Source of the DNA: Pollutimonas thiosulfatoxidans | GTDB taxonomy: Bacteria > Pseudomonadota > Gammaproteobacteria > Burkholderiales > Burkholderiaceae_B | DNA: 64,000 nt | Direction of reading: 5' to 3' | Assembly (NCBI RefSeq): GCF_004022565.1 | Contig: NZ_CP022987.1 | Location: 496,001-560,000 of the forward strand | Shown: positions 16,352 to 24,082 of the stretch, one piece after another | How positions within the stretch are numbered: position 1 is the stretch's first letter | How the letters are laid out: each line of letters starts with the position of its first letter | The notes under the pieces: generated by a model | The model's database searches: none | What the model saw: the letters and a program-made list of their open reading frames with translations, nothing else | What the model was told of the DNA's origin: nothing | Program-made: the position numbers and the translations under genes

Positions 16352-17845
16352 ATGAGTGCAGTTCCCCGTATCCCGCTGCTGATCGGCGGCGAGCTTGTGC
16401 AGTCCAAAACCACCGAATGGCGCGATGTCGTGAATCCCGCCACCCAGGAGGTGGTCGCGCAAGTTCCTTTTGCGACCCAACAAGAGCTGGAACAGGCGGT
16501 CGCCAATTCCAAGGAAGCTTTCCAGACCTGGCGCAATACCAGCCAGGCGACGCGCACCCGCGTGATGCTTAACTTGCAAAAACTGGTGCGCGACAATGTC
16601 GAGGCCTTGGCGAAATCGATCTCGCTGGAACATGGCAAGACCTTGCCCGACGCCGAAGGCGAAGTGCATCGCGGCCTGGAGGTCATCGAGCATGCTTGCG
16701 CGATGGCCTCGTTGCAATTGGGCGAATACGCCGAGAATGCCGCCACAGGTATCGACGTATACACACTGATTCAGCCGCTGGGCGTATGCGCCGGCATTAC
16801 GGCGTTCAACTTCCCCATCATGTTGCCCTGCTTCATGTTCCCCATGGCCATCACGGCAGGCAATACCTTCATCCTTAAGCCTTCCGAGCAAGACCCCAGC
16901 TCTTCACTGATGCTGGCAAAGCTGGCCCTGGAGGCGGGCTTGCCGCCAGGCGTGCTCAACGTCGTGCATGGCGGGCCGGACACCGCCAACGGCTTGTGCG
17001 ACCATCCCGATATCAAGGCTGTCTCCTTTATCGGCTCCACGCACGTGGGCACCGAGATCTATCGGCGCGCCTCGAACGCCGGCAAGCGCTGCCAGGCCAT
17101 GATGGGTGCCAAGAACCATTGCGTGATCTTGCCCGATGCTGATCGCGAGGTGGCGCTTAATCAATTAGTGGGGGCCGCTTTTGGCGCGGCGGGCCAGCGC
17201 TGCATGGCCACTTCTGTGGCCGTGCTGGTTGGCGAAGCTCGCGACTGGCTGCCGGACTTCGTCGAGCGCGCCAAGAAGCTCAAGGTCAGCATCGGCTCGG
17301 ACCGCGACGCGGACCTGGGGCCGCTGGTATCGCCCAATGCCAAGAAGCGGGTGGAAGGTCTGATCGAACAGGGCACCAAGGAAGGCGCCGAACTGGTGCT
17401 TGATGGACGAAAGCTGAATGTGCCAGGCTACGAAAAGGGCAATTTCGTGGGTCCTACGATATTCAACGGCGTGAAAGCCGACATGGCAATCTACCAGGAA
17501 GAAATATTCGGGCCAGTGCTTTGCGTGGTCGGTGTCGACACGCTGGAAGAGGCCGTGCAGTTCATCAACAATAATCCCAACGGCAACGGCGTGGCGGTCT
17601 TTACACAAGATGGCGGCGCGGCGCGGTACTTCCAGAATCATATCGACGTGGGGCAGATCGGTATCAACATACCCATCCCGGTTCCGGTTGCATGGTTCAG
17701 CTTTACCGGTTCGCGCGGATCCAAGCTGGGCGACCTGGGTCCAAATGGCAAGCAGGCGGTGCACTTCTGGACTCAGACCAAAACCGTTACGGCAAGGTGG
17801 GTGGCTCACGCATCGGGCGTCAATACGACCATATCGATGAAGTAA
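16352..17845 (+). CDS. mmsA: CoA-acylating methylmalonate-semialdehyde dehydrogenase
   Basis: A 497-residue aldehyde dehydrogenase converting methylmalonate semialdehyde (or malonate semialdehyde) with CoA and NAD to propionyl-CoA (or acetyl-CoA). The catalytic Cys284 lies in GAAGQRCMATSVAVL. The MMSDH hallmark MGAKNHCVILPDAD replaces the general-base Glu found in hydrolytic ALDHs. The Rossmann motif FIGSTHVGTEIY is present, as is the C-terminal FSFTGSRGSKLGDLGPNGKQAVHFWTQTKTVT. AAGGAGA precedes the ATG. It lies 36 bases after the substrate-binding protein gene and ends before an intrinsic terminator. Confidence 0.95.
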   Translation: MSAVPRIPLLIGGELVQSKTTEWRDVVNPATQEVVAQVPFATQQELEQAVANSKEAFQTWRNTSQATRTRVMLNLQKLVRDNVEALAKSISLEHGKTLPDAEGEVHRGLEVIEHACAMASLQLGEYAENAATGIDVYTLIQPLGVCAGITAFNFPIMLPCFMFPMAITAGNTFILKPSEQDPSSSLMLAKLALEAGLPPGVLNVVHGGPDTANGLCDHPDIKAVSFIGSTHVGTEIYRRASNAGKRCQAMMGAKNHCVILPDADREVALNQLVGAAFGAAGQRCMATSVAVLVGEARDWLPDFVERAKKLKVSIGSDRDADLGPLVSPNAKKRVEGLIEQGTKEGAELVLDGRKLNVPGYEKGNFVGPTIFNGVKADMAIYQEEIFGPVLCVVGVDTLEEAVQFINNNPNGNGVAVFTQDGGAARYFQNHIDVGQIGINIPIPVPVAWFSFTGSRGSKLGDLGPNGKQAVHFWTQTKTVTARWVAHASGVNTTISMK

Positions 17846-17863
17846 GCTTATAACCAATAACAA

Positions 17864-17892
17864 TATATTTCAGGTTTCTTATTACATATAAT
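17864..17892 (+). promoter_or_regulatory. Probable promoter of the CysB-like gene
   Basis: A perfect TATAAT lies at 17887-17892; the -35 region (about 17864-17869, TATATT) is weak, as expected for an activator-dependent or autoregulated gene. Transcription from it would begin near 17899, inside the loop of the overlapping terminator hairpin, and give a leader of about 20 bases carrying AGGG (17905-17908) as SD. Confidence 0.45.
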
Positions 17893-17918
17893 AGCCCTTC
17901 CTATAGGGCTATTTTTTT
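17890..17918 (+). terminator. Intrinsic terminator after mmsA, abutting the next start codon
   Basis: AATAGCCC (17890-17897) pairs with GGGCTATT (17906-17913) around an 8-base loop, followed by an unbroken T run to 17918. The ATG of the CysB-like gene begins at 17919, the very next base, and the AGGG that would serve as its SD is in the stem. Confidence 0.85.
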
Positions 17919-18869
17919 ATGAACCTCCAGCAATTCCGTTTCGTTCGCGAAACGATACGGCGCAACTTCAACCTGACCGAAGCGGCTCGCACCCTGTTCA
18001 CCTCTCAACCGGGCGTGTCAAAGGCCATTATCGAGTTTGAAGACGAGTTGGGGGTGAAAATCTTCGAGCGTCACGGCAAGCGGATCAAAGGCTTGACCAA
18101 GCCAGGACTGGTCGTTGCTGAGGTCATCGACCGCATCATGCGGGAAGTGGACAACCTGAAGAAGGTCAGCGACGAGTTCGCCCGCCGCGATGAGGGTGGC
18201 CTGACCATAGGGTGCACCCACGCTCAGGCTCGTTATATTCTTCCCAAGGTCATTCCGGCTTTTCGCGAGCGCTTTCCCAAGGTAAGGCTGTCGCTGGCTG
18301 AAGGCAACCCGCCGCACCTGGCCCGCATGCTGCTGCACGAACAGGCCGATGTGGCGATTGCCACTGAGACCCTGGCTCAGACGCCCGGCCTTGCCGCCTT
18401 GCCCTTGTATTCATGGGAGCACACCATCGTGGTGCGGCCTGATCACCCATTGGCCGAACTGCGCTCGAGCGAGGCCCGCGACATATCGCTCAAACAGCTG
18501 GCCGAGTATCCCATCGTTACCTACGACAGGGCCTTTTCGGGCCGGCGCAGCATAGACGAGGTGTTCGCCGCTGCCGACATCACGCCGGACATCGTCCTTG
18601 AGGCCATCGACGCCGACGTTATCAAGACCTATGTGGACGTGGGCCTGGGCATCGGCATTATCGCCGGCATGGCCTTTGACCCGCGCCGCGATAAAGGGCT
18701 CGTCGGTTTGCCCGCAGGCCACCTGTTCGGCACGCATACCACCCGCGTTGCAGTGAAGTCGGGCGTGTTCCTGCGGGACTACGTCTACGTGCTGCTGGAA
18801 ATGATGGCGCCCGAGCTGACTCGCGAAGTGGTGCAAGAGGCCATCGACAAGACACCCAAGGCGGGCTGA
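17919..18869 (+). CDS. CysB-family LysR-type regulator
   Basis: A 316-residue regulator of the CysB/Cbl group. The N-terminus MNLQQFRFVRETIRRNFNLTEAARTLFTSQPGVSKAIIEFEDELG matches CysB, fixing the start at 17919. The effector domain reads LTIGCTHAQARYILPKVIPAFRERFP, then YPIVTYDRAFSGRRSIDEVF, then DADVIKTYVDVGLGIGIIAGMAFDP, all CysB hallmarks. It probably responds to a sulfur metabolite (O- or N-acetylserine, sulfate) and controls sulfur assimilation, by family. No cys biosynthesis gene is in the window, so it could be CysB itself or a paralogue. Confidence 0.93.
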   Translation: MNLQQFRFVRETIRRNFNLTEAARTLFTSQPGVSKAIIEFEDELGVKIFERHGKRIKGLTKPGLVVAEVIDRIMREVDNLKKVSDEFARRDEGGLTIGCTHAQARYILPKVIPAFRERFPKVRLSLAEGNPPHLARMLLHEQADVAIATETLAQTPGLAALPLYSWEHTIVVRPDHPLAELRSSEARDISLKQLAEYPIVTYDRAFSGRRSIDEVFAAADITPDIVLEAIDADVIKTYVDVGLGIGIIAGMAFDPRRDKGLVGLPAGHLFGTHTTRVAVKSGVFLRDYVYVLLEMMAPELTREVVQEAIDKTPKAG

Positions 18870-18912
18870 TCGGTAATGCTCCGGCTGTGACAGGCAACGA
18901 TTCCCATTTTTA

Positions 18913-18941
18913 TTGACAATGCTAATAAGAATGATTATCGT
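18913..18941 (+). promoter_or_regulatory. Fur-box promoter of the DUF2325 gene
   Basis: The -35 TTGACA (18913-18918) is a perfect consensus and TATCGT (18936-18941) is a plausible -10 with a 17-bp spacer. The stretch 18921-18939 matches the 19-bp Fur box GATAATGATAATCATTATC at 15 of 19 positions by my count. It fills the space between -35 and -10, so iron-loaded Fur would block polymerase directly. Confidence 0.75.
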
Positions 18942-18972
18942 TACCGGACATCGTCATTTCGGAGCATTCAAC

Positions 18973-19338
18973 ATGTCTCACGTAGTCAGCGCAGTAGTCG
19001 TCGGGGCGGATCGCCTGGGTAATATTCCGGACTTGCTAAAAGGGCACAATATTGCCATCCGCCACCACATCAGTGGTCGCGATCCCTCGCATCAAAAGAA
19101 GACCTTGCAGCTACCTTCGGGCACCGAGCTATTGATCCTGCTTACGGATTTTCTGGGCCACAACGTGATGAAGACTTTTCGTGCCGCTGCGCAACGCGCC
19201 GGCATACGGGTTCTGGCATGCCGCCGCTCGGTGTGCAGCATGAAACAGGCTTTGAACCAGTGTGGTTACTGTGAAGCTTGCCCGTTGGCGGCCAATGAGC
19301 GCGAGGTGGTAGCGGCCAAGCGGCGAGCGCCGTTATAG
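18973..19338 (+). CDS. DUF2325-like protein with a C-terminal cysteine cluster
   Basis: A 121-residue protein resembling the DUF2325 family: VVSAVVVGADRLGNIPDLL, then HHISGRDPSHQKKTLQLPSGTELLILLTDFLGHNVMKTFRAAAQRAG. The start at 18973 follows GGAG; codons further upstream would include the promoter. The C-terminal third carries Cys83, Cys88, Cys97, Cys100 and Cys103 (a C-X4-C followed by C-X2-C-X2-C), which could bind iron, zinc or an Fe-S cluster. A Fur box overlaps its promoter. Its last 73 bases overlap the convergent NlpC/P60 gene. The function is unknown; a role under iron limitation is inferred. Confidence 0.8.
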   Translation: MSHVVSAVVVGADRLGNIPDLLKGHNIAIRHHISGRDPSHQKKTLQLPSGTELLILLTDFLGHNVMKTFRAAAQRAGIRVLACRRSVCSMKQALNQCGYCEACPLAANEREVVAAKRRAPL

Positions 19339-19928
19339 CGCTTCTTCCAGTAGGCGACATCCATGCTTTCGATTCGGACGACCGCGCCCTTGCGGGGCGC
19401 ATGGACGAATTTGCTGTCGCCCAGATAAATGCCCACATGCGAATTGCGATGGCCGCGCGTGTTGAAGAACACCAGGTCGCCCTTGCGCAGCTCGCTGGAT
19501 TTGACCGAAATGCCTTCACGCGCCATTTGGGATGACTGACGCGGCAATTTCAAGCCCAGCGATTTCTCGGCGGCATAGGCCACCAGTCCGCTGCAATCGA
19601 ACCCGGTGTTGGGCGTTTCGCCGCCATAGCGATATTTGATACCCAGCATGGTGAGCGCCGTGCTGGCGAATGTCTTGGCCGTTTGCTGTGGCTCGGAAGT
19701 GGCGTACTGGCGTTCGCGATTGTTTAGGTAAGCGCCCAGAGGGTCGGCTTGGGTTTGCGCCAGGTAGCGGTCGCGCTCCAGTCTTTCTGCACTGCTTTGC
19801 GCGTATTGCTGCTGATTGTCATTGGCGGCGCAACCGGCAAGCACCAGCGCCGAGGCGACAAGAAGGGTTTTTACGCCGCGAAGTAAGAGGTCAGTGGTCA
19901 AGTACGGGGATAGTCGGTGCGGCGGCAT
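19266..19928 (-). CDS. NlpC/P60-family lipoprotein (putative murein endopeptidase)
   Basis: A 220-residue predicted lipoprotein. The signal sequence ends in the lipobox LAGC with Cys33. The NlpC/P60 domain (about residues 84-200) has the catalytic Cys112 in FDCSGLVAYAAE, His164 in RNSHVGIYLG and His176 in FVHAP, the three catalytic positions. Family members (Spr/MepS type) cut peptide cross-links in peptidoglycan. The start at 19928 is the first ATG; a GTG nearer the hydrophobic stretch is an alternative. The C-terminal tail (about 20 residues) overlaps the convergent DUF2325 gene. Confidence 0.92.
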   Translation of the reverse strand: MPPHRLSPYLTTDLLLRGVKTLLVASALVLAGCAANDNQQQYAQSSAERLERDRYLAQTQADPLGAYLNNRERQYATSEPQQTAKTFASTALTMLGIKYRYGGETPNTGFDCSGLVAYAAEKSLGLKLPRQSSQMAREGISVKSSELRKGDLVFFNTRGHRNSHVGIYLGDSKFVHAPRKGAVVRIESMDVAYWKKRYNGARRLAATTSRSLAANGQASQ

Positions 19929-20098
19929 TAGGATAGGCGGAACATGAAGAATGCGGGCAAGTTTAACGAATCGAACCAGGTACGTAAAGCCGTTTTGCCA
20001 AAATTCCGACTTTACGGCAATAGGGTGTACGGGCTAGTCTATAGGGCGCAAGGCCTTACGGCCGTTCGCAATGCCATAATTAAATCCACAGGGAAGAC

Positions 20099-20506
20099 AT
20101 GAAAAGCAAACCCGTATTAAGCCTTACCGACGTGCAAGCCATCCTGGCTGCCGCTGCGCAGCATGCTGTCACGCATCAATGGGCCGTGACCATTTCGGTG
20201 GTCGATGACGGTGGACATCTGCTTGGGCTGACGCGGCTGGATGGCGCTGCACCGATTTCGGCGCAGATTTCTCCGGCCAAGGCAAGGTCCGCAGCCTTGG
20301 GGCAGCGCGAAACCAAATCCTATGAAGACATCATCAATCAGGGCCGCACGGCATTTTTGTCTGCGCCCGGCCTGGATGGCATGCTGGAAGGCGGCGTACC
20401 CATTATTGTGGAGGGTCAGGTCGTGGGCGCCGTGGGCGTATCCGGGGTGAAGTCCAATGAAGACGTCGACATCGCCCGCGCCGGAATTGCCGCGCTGCAA
20501 GCATGA
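20099..20506 (+). CDS. GlcG/HbpS-family protein
   Basis: A 135-residue protein of the GlcG/HbpS fold. Typical motifs are WAVTISVVDDGGHLLGLTRLDGA, then SPAKARSAALGQRETKSYEDI, then LDGMLEGGVPIIVEGQVVGAVGVSGVKSNEDVDIARAGIAAL. Some members bind heme or corrinoid; others sit in glycolate or diol operons without a proven role. AGGGAAG precedes the ATG. The stop overlaps the ATG of the MFS gene as ATGA, so the two are likely co-translated. The ligand is unknown. Confidence 0.9.
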   Translation: MKSKPVLSLTDVQAILAAAAQHAVTHQWAVTISVVDDGGHLLGLTRLDGAAPISAQISPAKARSAALGQRETKSYEDIINQGRTAFLSAPGLDGMLEGGVPIIVEGQVVGAVGVSGVKSNEDVDIARAGIAALQA

Positions 20507-21867
20507 ACCACCGTCCGACCCAAGCATCGGACGCCCCGCAGGATGAACGCGCCCCAGAAGGGCGCGTTTTGCGCTCCGCGCTCAACTCGGGGGTTACCCG
20601 TCGTGAGGTCTGGGCATGGGCCATGTACGACTTTGCCAATTCGGGCTACACCACGGTCGTCCTCACCACGGTATTCAGCGCCTACTTCGTCGGGGTGGTG
20701 GCGGCCGGCAAAGATTGGGGCACCCTGGCCTTTACCGGGGCCTTGTCGCTGTCTTATTTACTTGTGATGTTGACGATGCCCACGCTGGGCGCCCGCGCGG
20801 ATGCCAGGGCGGGTAAACGCCGCTTGCTGTTCACCAGCACGGTGGGATGTGTGCTCGCCACCCTGCTGCTGGCCTTCACTGGGCCGGGAGACATCGCCTG
20901 GGGTCTGTTTGCGCTGGCCTTGTCCAATTATTGCTACTGCGTTGGCGAATCCATTATTGCGGCATTTTTACCCGAGATCGCCAAGCCCACCGCGCTGGGT
21001 CGTGTGTCGGGCTGGGGCTGGAGCTTCGGATATTTTGGCGGCATGCTGACCCTGGGCTTGTCGCTGGCGCTGGTATCGTGGGCCAGCGACGCCGGCCAAA
21101 CAGCAAGCCAGTACGTGCCTAATGTGATGGTGTTGACGGCTGTCCTGTTTGCCGTGGCTGCCATTCCCTCATTCCTTTTTCTGCGCGAGCGCACGCCGGC
21201 CAGCCGGGCACCGGCGCAGGGCATGTTCGCCCGGTTGCATGCAGCCTGGAAGGAAACCGGCCACTCCTATACTGACTTTCGCACATTGCTTGTGTGCGGC
21301 GCTTTCTATCATGCCGGCATTTCTGTCGTCATTACGCTGTCAGCCGTCTATGCCACGGAGGCGATGGGCTTCACGATGGCCCAGACCATGATGCTGGTCT
21401 TCACGGTCAATATTGCCGCTGCCGCAGGTGCCTTCCTGTTCGGCTATGTGCAGGACCGCGTCGGACACAAGCCGGCGCTGGCCGTCACCCTGATCGGCTG
21501 GATGGTAATGATAGGGCTGGCTTATGTGGCCGTGCAGCCCTGGGTATTCTGGCTCGCGGCGACCGTGGCGGGCTTGTGCATGGGCACCAGCCAAAGTGCG
21601 GGGCGTGCAATGGTCGGTGCGCTGGCCCCTGGGCAGCGTCTGGCAGAGTTCTATGCACTGTGGACCTTCGCCACCCAGCTCGCGGCGGTGGTCGGGCCCT
21701 TGTGCTATGGCATCGTGACCTGGACAACCGGTGGCAATCATCGCCTGGCCTTGCTGTTTACGGGTCTGTTCTTCCTGGTGGGATTAGCCGTATTGACAAG
21801 GCTGGATTTTGATCGTGGCGCCCGCGTGCGCGATACTATGGGTAAACCCCAAGCTGCCGCCCTGTGA
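20503..21867 (+). CDS. UMF1-type (Atg22-like) MFS transporter
   Basis: A 454-residue membrane protein with about 12 helices. The sequence WAMYDFANSGYTTVVLTTVFSAYF and the motif LGRVSGWGWSFGYFGGMLTLGLSLAL define the UMF1/Atg22-like group of the major facilitator superfamily; MFS motif A-like LGARADARAGKRR follows helix 3. The substrate is not known for bacterial members (efflux of amino acids or other metabolites is guessed). The start overlaps the GlcG-like stop (ATGA). Confidence 0.9.
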   Translation: MNHRPTQASDAPQDERAPEGRVLRSALNSGVTRREVWAWAMYDFANSGYTTVVLTTVFSAYFVGVVAAGKDWGTLAFTGALSLSYLLVMLTMPTLGARADARAGKRRLLFTSTVGCVLATLLLAFTGPGDIAWGLFALALSNYCYCVGESIIAAFLPEIAKPTALGRVSGWGWSFGYFGGMLTLGLSLALVSWASDAGQTASQYVPNVMVLTAVLFAVAAIPSFLFLRERTPASRAPAQGMFARLHAAWKETGHSYTDFRTLLVCGAFYHAGISVVITLSAVYATEAMGFTMAQTMMLVFTVNIAAAAGAFLFGYVQDRVGHKPALAVTLIGWMVMIGLAYVAVQPWVFWLAATVAGLCMGTSQSAGRAMVGALAPGQRLAEFYALWTFATQLAAVVGPLCYGIVTWTTGGNHRLALLFTGLFFLVGLAVLTRLDFDRGARVRDTMGKPQAAAL

Positions 21868-21873
21868 CAAAAA

Positions 21874-21945
21874 TTGTCCGGTTTTTCCGAGCCTTGTCAG
21901 CATGATGTAAGCCTGGCGCGCTACGGTGGATCAAAAAACCGACAA
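21874..21945 (+). repeat. Long inverted repeat in the acs upstream region
   Basis: TTGTCCGGTTTTT (21874-21886) is nearly complementary to AAAAAACCGACAA (21933-21945), with one offset base and about 46 bases between the arms. It lies just after the MFS stop and ends 24 bases before the acs ATG, so it could be part of the acs leader or an operator pair. No clear -35/-10 was found in this gap. Confidence 0.4.
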
Positions 21946-21969
21946 CATACTTTAAAAAGGAGCCATCAG

Positions 21970-23949
21970 ATGTCAACCGAAATAGAATCCGTACTAATAG
22001 AGAATCGGGTTTTTCAGCCGTTTCAAAACCTGGTCGAAGGCGCGGCCATATCGGGCATGCAAGCGTATGAGGCACTATGCGACGAGGCGCGCAAATCGCC
22101 CGATGCCTTCTGGGACCGCCTGGCACGCGAAAACCTGGTCTGGCAAAAGCCTTACACCAAGGTGCTGGATGAGTCCGAAGCGCCGTTCTATCGTTGGTTT
22201 GGTGATGGTCAACTGAATGTCTCGGCAAACTGCCTGGACAAACACCTGAACACCCCAACCGCCAATAAAACGGCGCTTATTTTCGAATCGGACGATGGCA
22301 AGGTCATGACGGTGACCTATAAAGCGCTGCATGCTCGGGTGTGCGAGTTCGCCAACGGCTTGAAGGCCCTGGGGCACAAGACGGGCGAGCGCGCCATTAT
22401 TTATATGCCCATGTCCATCGAGGCAGTGGTGGCCATGCAAGCCTGCGCGCGGCTGGGCATCATCCATTCGGTGGTTTTTGGCGGCTTTTCATCGAAAAGC
22501 TTGCAGGAACGTGCGGTAGACGTTGGCGCCACGCTCGTCATTACCGCCGATGAACAGGTGCGCGGCGGCAAGGCCATCCCCCTGAAGGCGGCGGTCGACG
22601 AGGCGCTGGCCATGGGCGGCTGCGAAGCAGTGCGGCACGTGGTTGTGTACAAGCGTACCGGTGGGGCCGTGCAGTGGCAGGAAGGCCGCGACGTCTGGAT
22701 GCACGATGCCAGCGCCAACCAGCCGGCAGAATGCGAGCCGGTGGCGCTTGACGCCGAACACCCCCTATTTATTCTGTATACGTCCGGTTCCACCGGCAAG
22801 CCCAAGGGTGTGCAGCACGCCGCCGCCGGCTTCCTGCTGTGGGCGCTGTTGACGGTGAAATGGACCTTCGACTCCAAGGACAGCGATGTCTTCTGGTGCA
22901 CGGCCGACGTCGGCTGGGTAACCGGCCATACCTATATCACTTATGGGCCGCTGGCCGCCGGGCTTACCCAAGTGGTGTTTGAAGGCATACCGACCTATCC
23001 GAATGTGGGTCGTTTCTGGGAAATGATCCAACGTCACAAGGTCACCGTGTTTTATACGGCGCCTACGGCGATCCGGTCATTGACCAAGGCGGCCGAGTCG
23101 GCGCCCGAATATCATCCGCGCGAATACGATTTGGGCAGCTTGCGCATTATCGGGTCGGTGGGCGAGCCCATCAATCCCGAGGCCTGGATGTGGTACTACA
23201 CCAATGTCGGGCGCGAGCGTTGCCCGGTGTTGGACACATGGTGGCAGACCGAAACCGGCGGGCACATGATCACCCCCTTGCCGGGCGCCACGCCGCTCAA
23301 GCCTGGCTCGTGCACCTTGCCGCTGCCCGGCATCGAGGCTGCTGTGGTGGACGAGTCCGGTGCCGAGGTGGGGCGCGGCAAGGGTGGCTTCCTGGCCATC
23401 AAACGCCCCTGGCCAGGGATGATACGCACCATCTGGAACGATCCCGAACGCTTCAAGAAAAGCTATTTTCCGCCGGAGCTAAAAGGGTATTACCTGGCAG
23501 GTGACGGCGCCCAGCGCGACACCGATGGCTATTTCTGGATAATGGGCCGTATCGACGATGTGATCAATGTGTCGGGCCACCGCTTGGGCACCATGGAGGT
23601 CGAGTCTGCCCTGGTTGCTCACGAAACCGTGGCCGAAGCAGCTGTAGTCAGCCGACCCGACGCGACCACCGGCGAAGCCATCGTTGCGTTTGTGGTGCTT
23701 AAGCAAACGCTGCCGGCCGGCGAAGACGCTGATCGCATTGCCAAAATGCTGCGCGACTGGGTGGCCAAAGAAATCGGCCCTATTGCCAAGCCCAAAGATA
23801 TCCGTTTCGGCGAGAATCTGCCCAAGACACGTTCGGGGAAGATCATGCGCCGCCTGCTGCGGGTTGTGGCTAAAGGAGAGACCGTTACGCAAGACGTCTC
23901 CACACTCGAGAATCCGGCCATCCTGGATCAGCTGTCACAGGCTCACTAA
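21970..23949 (+). CDS. acs: Acetyl-CoA synthetase
   Basis: A 659-residue AMP-forming acyl-CoA synthetase that activates acetate. The start at 21970 follows AAGGAG at ideal spacing; the in-frame extension to 21874 is rejected. The P-loop is YTSGSTGKPKGVQH, the A5 region is DTWWQTETGGHMITPLPG, the ribose Asp is in YYLAGDGAQRDTDGYFWIMGRIDDVINVSGHRLGT, and the C-terminal acetylatable lysine lies in PKTRSGKIMRR. The length and the DTWWQTETGG motif fit Acs rather than PrpE. A terminator follows at 24034. Confidence 0.96.
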   Translation: MSTEIESVLIENRVFQPFQNLVEGAAISGMQAYEALCDEARKSPDAFWDRLARENLVWQKPYTKVLDESEAPFYRWFGDGQLNVSANCLDKHLNTPTANKTALIFESDDGKVMTVTYKALHARVCEFANGLKALGHKTGERAIIYMPMSIEAVVAMQACARLGIIHSVVFGGFSSKSLQERAVDVGATLVITADEQVRGGKAIPLKAAVDEALAMGGCEAVRHVVVYKRTGGAVQWQEGRDVWMHDASANQPAECEPVALDAEHPLFILYTSGSTGKPKGVQHAAAGFLLWALLTVKWTFDSKDSDVFWCTADVGWVTGHTYITYGPLAAGLTQVVFEGIPTYPNVGRFWEMIQRHKVTVFYTAPTAIRSLTKAAESAPEYHPREYDLGSLRIIGSVGEPINPEAWMWYYTNVGRERCPVLDTWWQTETGGHMITPLPGATPLKPGSCTLPLPGIEAAVVDESGAEVGRGKGGFLAIKRPWPGMIRTIWNDPERFKKSYFPPELKGYYLAGDGAQRDTDGYFWIMGRIDDVINVSGHRLGTMEVESALVAHETVAEAAVVSRPDATTGEAIVAFVVLKQTLPAGEDADRIAKMLRDWVAKEIGPIAKPKDIRFGENLPKTRSGKIMRRLLRVVAKGETVTQDVSTLENPAILDQLSQAH

Positions 23950-24033
23950 GCGTGTAGGCCGCAGCAGTCGCTGCGGCTGCTTGCTCGGGCGGGATGGGGT
24001 GATATATTGTGCGCATCATTACTTGCCCCTAAT

Positions 24034-24058
24034 AATCAGGCTACGGCCTGATTTTTCT
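24034..24058 (+). terminator. Intrinsic terminator after acs
   Basis: AATCAGGC (24034-24041) pairs with GCCTGATT (24046-24053) around the tetraloop TACG, followed by a T-rich run to 24060. It lies 84 bases after the acs stop and 25 bases before the start of the next gene. Confidence 0.9.
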
Positions 24059-24082
24059 TTTCATCGTATCGCGGAGATTATC

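Noticed and set aside
23684..24082. Upstream extension of the EamA transporter into acs
   Set aside because: It crosses a strong terminator and overlaps acs; the TTG at 24083 has a good SD.
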